Origin: JADKIH01 sp964595205
GTDB taxonomy: Bacteria > Bacteroidota > Bacteroidia > AKYH767-A > 2013-40CM-41-45
Assembly: GCA_964595205.1 (NCBI GenBank)
Contig: CAZQOQ010000009.1
Location: forward strand, 1 to 64,000
Reading direction: 5' to 3'
Length of the DNA: 64,000 bases
Each line of letters opens with the position of its first letter. The stretch's first letter is position 1. This document shows, piece after piece, positions 59,975 to 64,000 of the stretch. A program made the position numbers and the translations under genes. The notes under the pieces were generated by a model. It ran no database searches. It worked only from the letters and a program-made list of their open reading frames with translations, and was not told the origin of the DNA.

Positions 59975-61579
59975 TTAATTTAACAATCTTAGCAGAAATT
60001 GCTGGTACTGATAAACGTCTTCCGTCTTCGTACTGATCAGGTTTTTCAACACGTCCTTCTGAACCGAATACTTATTCCCTGTGGCCTCATTGAGCAGGGC
60101 GAATTCTTCCAGGGCCTGTTGCTGATTTTTTGAAATATCTGCGGGAGAAACAGCGATAGTTTGGATCAGGTGATCTTTACATACTTCAATCGCCATTCTT
60201 CTGTCACCCTTATATTTTTTTGCAATCAATTCCGTAATTTTTTCGTTGAAGGACCGGACGGTCGGCGGAATATCCGTTCCGGAATTTTTTGCAACATTAC
60301 TCCTGGTAAATTTCAGCAGGATTTTAGTGCCGGAACGATAATTTTTCACTGACACGAATTTTTTCTTTTCTCTTTCTGCGAGCAGAGATAATTGTTTATC
60401 AAGCGGCCTGAAACCATATTTATAATAAAACCAGAATGCACCTGATTTAATTCCATCCGGATTATCTTTTCCATACTGATAAGGTTCAACTTCGAAATAA
60501 GTAATTCCAAAAACCTGACGATAAAGCCGCAATAATTGGCACATTATATATCCCGACTCTCCACCTCTGTATGGTTCAAAAATATTGATCCCAAAGGTAG
60601 ACCGCTTCCCTAAAATCCATCCTCCGCCATAGGCAGCCGGAAACCCGTTTTTAAAAAGAGTATAACCCACATACGACTCAAAGGCATGTTGCCTCTGTGG
60701 CATCATTCCGTATATGGCAACCGATATTCCCCGCTCCAGTTCATACAATCTGAGCGACTGCCTGTCGAGATAGGTGGATGGATCAGTTTCCCTCAACATC
60801 AGGGTGAGTGAATTTCTAATGACCGATATAAGTGTGGTCTTCTCCTTATCATCCATCATCACCGCTTGCGGAACCGGAGTGTTTAAAAGGGATTCATGAT
60901 CGAAGTTCTTTAATAAATTTTCGTGGTAAAATATTTTTTTACATGTTACCCGATTATAAGGTTTTGAAAAGAATCTCGACTTCGGCTTAATTGACACATT
61001 AATCTCAAGCGAATCATATAATTGATCCTTTGCAAAAGGCATAGAATCATATTTGGAAAGTTCATTGATAATGAATGAAAGCCTGTCGTTCTTTTTAACA
61101 TCAAGTGCGTCCATCAGCTCGTCATTATTTTTTCCCAGCCATGTTAGAGGCCGTTCCGTCGACGGCAGAGTAGTCCGCAGAATTTCATTTAACTTCATTC
61201 CGGGACTTGCAAAATAACCAAGTTCAATCTTACAATCCTCCGATGAAATCATATTCCTGATCAGGTCATGTGAAAATCCACCGAGAGTTTCTGTAAAAGG
61301 AAGGCCGCTATCCTGAAATATCTCATTATAAATGTTTCGTTTCTCCTGCATGAATTTCACAATCCGCGCAAGCTCCTTCTCTGCCTGAGATAATTGCTTT
61401 TTATCACCGGGATGAGAACAGATAAATAAGAGAAGGTCGGTGTATTTTAAAAGGTATTTATTGCGCGGCAGTTTGCATTTAGAAATTTCATGCAATAAAG
61501 CCGCCCTTTTCAAATTTGGATCATTGCCATATACCGAGACTATTTTCCTCAGGCGATTGAGGAGACTTAAGAAGGACAT
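59975..61579 (-). CDS. Large cytoplasmic protein, unknown; GNAT-like middle region
   Basis: The product is 534 residues with no signal peptide and no clear membrane segment. The N-terminal 230 residues are helical and charged. The middle part (about 255-420) resembles a GNAT acyltransferase fold: GYTLFKNGFPAAYGGGWILG followed by GRGS-like GGESGYIMCQLLRLYRQVFGITYFEVEP and SGAFWFYYKYGFRPLD, where the last segment resembles the acetyltransferase C-terminal motif. The C-terminal 110 residues are again helical. I cannot name a family. It starts 8 bp after the FNR-like regulator and must share its transcript, so it may be linked to redox or oxygen control. Confidence 0.65.
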   Translation of the reverse strand: MSFLSLLNRLRKIVSVYGNDPNLKRAALLHEISKCKLPRNKYLLKYTDLLLFICSHPGDKKQLSQAEKELARIVKFMQEKRNIYNEIFQDSGLPFTETLGGFSHDLIRNMISSEDCKIELGYFASPGMKLNEILRTTLPSTERPLTWLGKNNDELMDALDVKKNDRLSFIINELSKYDSMPFAKDQLYDSLEINVSIKPKSRFFSKPYNRVTCKKIFYHENLLKNFDHESLLNTPVPQAVMMDDKEKTTLISVIRNSLTLMLRETDPSTYLDRQSLRLYELERGISVAIYGMMPQRQHAFESYVGYTLFKNGFPAAYGGGWILGKRSTFGINIFEPYRGGESGYIMCQLLRLYRQVFGITYFEVEPYQYGKDNPDGIKSGAFWFYYKYGFRPLDKQLSLLAEREKKKFVSVKNYRSGTKILLKFTRSNVAKNSGTDIPPTVRSFNEKITELIAKKYKGDRRMAIEVCKDHLIQTIAVSPADISKNQQQALEEFALLNEATGNKYSVQKDVLKNLISTKTEDVYQYQQFLLRLLN

Positions 61580-61587
61580 TGGTGTCT

Positions 61588-62319
61588 TTAAACTTTCGCA
61601 ATGTTCTTCAATGCGGTAAAATTCAAAATGTCTATTTGTTTGGCCTTCGTCCTGATGTAACCCTTTGCCTGGAATTCAGACAGTGTTTTAGAGACCTGCT
61701 CTTTTGTTGTTCCGGCGAGACTTGCAATTTCCTGCCTGCTGAGAAATAAATTCAACGTATTATCTTTTCCGGTGGCGCCATAAGCCTCGTAAATCGTTAT
61801 CAGAGCATCCGCGACTTTTGAAATCACATTAAGTCTTGCAAGCTTCAGAGATTTTGTCTCCACTTCACTCAGTTCTTTGTTGAAATATTTTATCAGCCCA
61901 AACATCAAATCAGGATTCTTCCTGGAAATATTATAGAAGGATGAGCTATTCAAATAACACACGATGGAATCGTCAAGCGCCTTGGCCGATATAGGTTGCG
62001 ATGCTGTTTCTTCAACCGGACAATAGCCCAGTATTTCGCCGGCTCTTGCGAGACGAATAATTATCTGTTCACCATCCTTATCCGATTTGAATACTTTTAT
62101 TTTACCTGAACTGACAATATATACACCATCGGAATCATCTCCTTCCATAACAATCCGGTCGCCTTTTTGATAGAAAAACGATTTCTTTGCCAATGAGACT
62201 TCATCGAGACAATCAGAAGTACAATTTTTAAGTATCGAACAATTCAGTGTTTCACAATTTGAACAATGCAACTCAGAATACTGCATAGGGTTTCTGTTTT
62301 TACGATCTGCTATTTTCAT
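61588..62319 (-). CDS. Crp/Fnr-family regulator with N-terminal Cys cluster
   Basis: The product is 243 residues. Before the cyclic-nucleotide-like beta-roll (about 45-150; GDRIVMEGDDSDGVYIVSSGKIKVF) lie five cysteines: Cys19, Cys22, Cys27, Cys33 and Cys37. This resembles the oxygen-labile [4Fe-4S] cluster region of FNR proteins, although spacing differs from E. coli FNR. The dimer helix (about 150-180) is followed by a winged-helix domain (LSRQEIASLAGTTKEQVSKTLSEFQAKGYI, about 190-220). An alternative start at Met12 keeps all cysteines. It is first in a two-gene operon with the 534-residue protein, near the pyruvate:ferredoxin oxidoreductase gene. Confidence 0.9.
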   Translation of the reverse strand: MKIADRKNRNPMQYSELHCSNCETLNCSILKNCTSDCLDEVSLAKKSFFYQKGDRIVMEGDDSDGVYIVSSGKIKVFKSDKDGEQIIIRLARAGEILGYCPVEETASQPISAKALDDSIVCYLNSSSFYNISRKNPDLMFGLIKYFNKELSEVETKSLKLARLNVISKVADALITIYEAYGATGKDNTLNLFLSRQEIASLAGTTKEQVSKTLSEFQAKGYIRTKAKQIDILNFTALKNIAKV

Positions 62320-62532
62320 TTTTTTTCTTTTTAGAAATTCAGGTTTAGAAATTCATCAATCAAAATTTTAATTACGATACTGTACTTTGATTGTATGATT
62401 TGATATGCAAAAAAGAAATAAATAATATGAAAAACTATGATCCACATCAGCCGGAAAAGATACTTTTCTCAGCTAATTTTGGGATAATGATGCAAAAATG
62501 TAATATTTGCTTATGGCATGTAACAAGTGAAA

Positions 62533-62904
62533 CTATAAGGCTTTCAGGAACCCGGAATAAACGCATCCGGAAGTCTCCGTTTCATTCAAATGCAATTCAT
62601 ATAGTCCGGATAATTTTGGACTGAGTTTTTCCCATAACCAGGAAGCAAGGATTTCGCACGTTGGATTTTCAAGGCCCGGTATTTCATTTAGACAGGTGTG
62701 ATCGAGAACATTTATTATTTCGGAAACTGTATTCTTCAAATCGGAAAAGTCCATCACCCATCCAAGTTTTACGTCAACAGGTCCATGTAGCCAGACTTTC
62801 AATTTATATGAATGTCCGTGCAAATTCCTGCACTTATGTCCTTCGGGGACCGTGGGCAGAAAATGTGCAGCCTCAAAAGTGAATTCTTTAAATATTTTTA
62901 TCAT
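62533..62904 (-). CDS. queD: 6-carboxytetrahydropterin synthase QueD
   Basis: QueD converts dihydroneopterin triphosphate to 6-carboxytetrahydropterin, the first committed step to preQ0 and queuosine. The product is 123 residues. The zinc ligands His14, His29 and His31 (FEAAHFL; NLHGHSY) and the catalytic Cys25 (GHKCRNLHGHSY) are visible, with DHTCLNE (Asp68, His69) and Glu110 later. Length matches the family. It stands alone, in the opposite direction to nothing else recognisable in the 212-bp gap on its left. Confidence 0.94.
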   Translation of the reverse strand: MIKIFKEFTFEAAHFLPTVPEGHKCRNLHGHSYKLKVWLHGPVDVKLGWVMDFSDLKNTVSEIINVLDHTCLNEIPGLENPTCEILASWLWEKLSPKLSGLYELHLNETETSGCVYSGFLKAL

Positions 62905-63042
62905 TAACAGGAAGGAATTTATTTAACCGGATGTGAGAAGTAAAAATGCATTAAACAGCTGATGATTCTTCCACTCTATTCCAGGTGACTTTTTTACCGA
63001 AAGCCGCGAGTGTTATTGGTCATCTTGAAATAATTTCGATGA

Positions 63043-64000
63043 TTACAGCCAGCCTTCCTTTTTGTACCAGTTTATTGTTTCGTGAAGTCCTTTTTCGAGA
63101 TTGTATTCAGAAGTAAAGCCCAGATCGCTTTCCAGTGCTTTTGTGTCGCACGACCAGTTTGCGGCCTGGAATTCCTTTGAGCGTTCACGGTTAAAAGTTG
63201 GAACCATCCCCAGTAATGCGGAGATTTTTTCCACGGAAAAAGCAAGCGGATCGATCAGCATGGCTGGAATCCTGATTTTCATCGTTCTTTTTCTCAGGTG
63301 CTTTCGTGAATACTCGTTGAATGATCGTGCAGAATATATGAGTCCGTCGGAAATAAAATATGCACGGTTTACGATTTGTGATTCGAGTGCGTTAAATATC
63401 ACACGAGAGAGATCGCTGACATAAATAAAACTCAGCAGCTGGTTTCCATTTCCGAGATATGGTTCTATGCCTCGCCTGATCATCTTAACAACTACGAGAA
63501 AAGCTCGGTCCCGCGGGCCATATACTGCGGAAGGACGTATGATGAGGAAAGGAAAATCTTTCAGCGTGTGTAAGAACCGTTCGGTTTTCAGTTTACTCTC
63601 ACCATACAATGTAATTGGTTTCGGAGTATCGGAGTCAGTAATGGGGCTTGAATCATTTTTGGGGCCATAAGCAGCAAGGCTGCTGATGTAGATGAATTTT
63701 TCAGGAACGCAACCGGCAGCGATGAGAGCATCAACAAAATTTTGAGTATAATCAAAATTGACTCTTTGAAAATCTTCCTTATTCTTCGCTTTCGTGATGC
63801 CGGCATTATGAATTATGTAATCAAACTTTCCATGCTCCTTCCTGAAAACATTCAGTTTATTTTCCAATCCGGTGCGTGAAGAAAAATCGATTTCAAAGAA
63901 ATTAATCTTCTTCCCATGCAGAAATTCCCTGTTGCTTTTTGAACGTATGCCGGCGAACACCTCGTAACCCCTTGACAAGGCTTCTTCGACGAGATAACTG
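63043..64000 (-). CDS. NAD-dependent epimerase/dehydratase, 5' end outside window
   Basis: The reading frame is open to the right edge; the codons before a TTG at 63978 encode SYLVEEALSRGYEVFAG, the end of the first beta-alpha unit of a Rossmann fold, so the true start and Gly-rich motif lie beyond 64000. The visible 318 or so residues show VIHNAGITKAKN-like sequence, YISSLAAYGPKNDSSP, the catalytic Tyr and Lys in PKPITLYGESKLKTE, and PSAVYGPRDRAFL. This is an extended short-chain dehydrogenase acting on a nucleotide sugar or 3-beta-hydroxy-type substrate; the exact reaction is unknown. Confidence 0.88.
   Translation of the reverse strand, partial: SYLVEEALSRGYEVFAGIRSKSNREFLHGKKINFFEIDFSSRTGLENKLNVFRKEHGKFDYIIHNAGITKAKNKEDFQRVNFDYTQNFVDALIAAGCVPEKFIYISSLAAYGPKNDSSPITDSDTPKPITLYGESKLKTERFLHTLKDFPFLIIRPSAVYGPRDRAFLVVVKMIRRGIEPYLGNGNQLLSFIYVSDLSRVIFNALESQIVNRAYFISDGLIYSARSFNEYSRKHLRKRTMKIRIPAMLIDPLAFSVEKISALLGMVPTFNRERSKEFQAANWSCDTKALESDLGFTSEYNLEKGLHETINWYKKEGWL

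Noticed and set aside
62391..62624. Plus-strand frame of 77 codons left of queD
   Set aside because: It overlaps the queD gene antisense and has no supporting features; the first part is AT-rich spacer.

Overview
The window reads as chromosome of a Bacteroidota bacterium, probably a Chitinophagales or Sphingobacteriales relative. The evidence is two type IX secretion C-terminal sorting domains, a SusC-like TonB receptor, a fused MurF-Alr protein, the long form of IspG, a DUF2723/GT117 protein, and promoters with a TAnnTTTG -7 box close to start codons. Shine-Dalgarno sequences are almost absent. The DNA is AT-rich throughout, and I see no rRNA and no CRISPR array.

Positions 1-6629 look like the right end of an integrated phage-like element: the end of a structural gene, a tail-fibre-like gene, a membrane-anchored unknown, two small membrane proteins that look like a lysis cassette, and a tyrosine recombinase transcribed back toward them, all abutting the 3' end of an intact tRNA-Gln. 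The other end lies outside the window. From 6965 to 13303 are a methyltransferase, a type IX-secreted protein, a GT117 membrane protein and a polysaccharide deacetylase.

Positions 13344-16713 hold a complete 3,370-bp IS1-family transposon with matching terminal inverted repeats and an exact 8-bp target duplication. Besides its transposase it carries an unrecognised 207-residue protein, an XRE-ImmA/IrrE regulator-protease, a small basic KGG protein and a small gene overlapping the transposase. It sits about 30 bp upstream of the ispG -7 box. This is the strongest candidate for an undescribed system here.

From 16765 to 36943 are ispG, a periplasmic M3 peptidase, a DEAD-box helicase, a TonB-receptor operon, tryptophan dioxygenase, secreted proteins including a large sortilin-like BNR protein, and an ECF sigma / membrane protein / Spy-like / YHYH / YHYH cluster that may be an envelope or metal stress regulon. 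From 37044 to the right edge are mostly housekeeping genes: murF-alr, tdk, rsmI, recJ, glutamate dehydrogenase, queA, truB, uppP, DUF3098, ftsX, leuS, scpB, pyruvate:ferredoxin oxidoreductase, an FNR-like regulator, queD and a truncated epimerase.

A second theme runs through the intergenic spaces. At least nine spacers carry pairs of degenerate repeat arms, mostly with a 7-bp period, arranged as inverted pairs around a short spacer. The repeated word differs between loci (TTCTTGG, TTTTGAC, GCGTTTG, CTCTGTG, TTTGAAAA), but the architecture is the same, and within a word type the arms keep the same polarity. These arrays hold long open frames because 21 bp is a whole number of codons, so they produce false genes and false N-terminal extensions.
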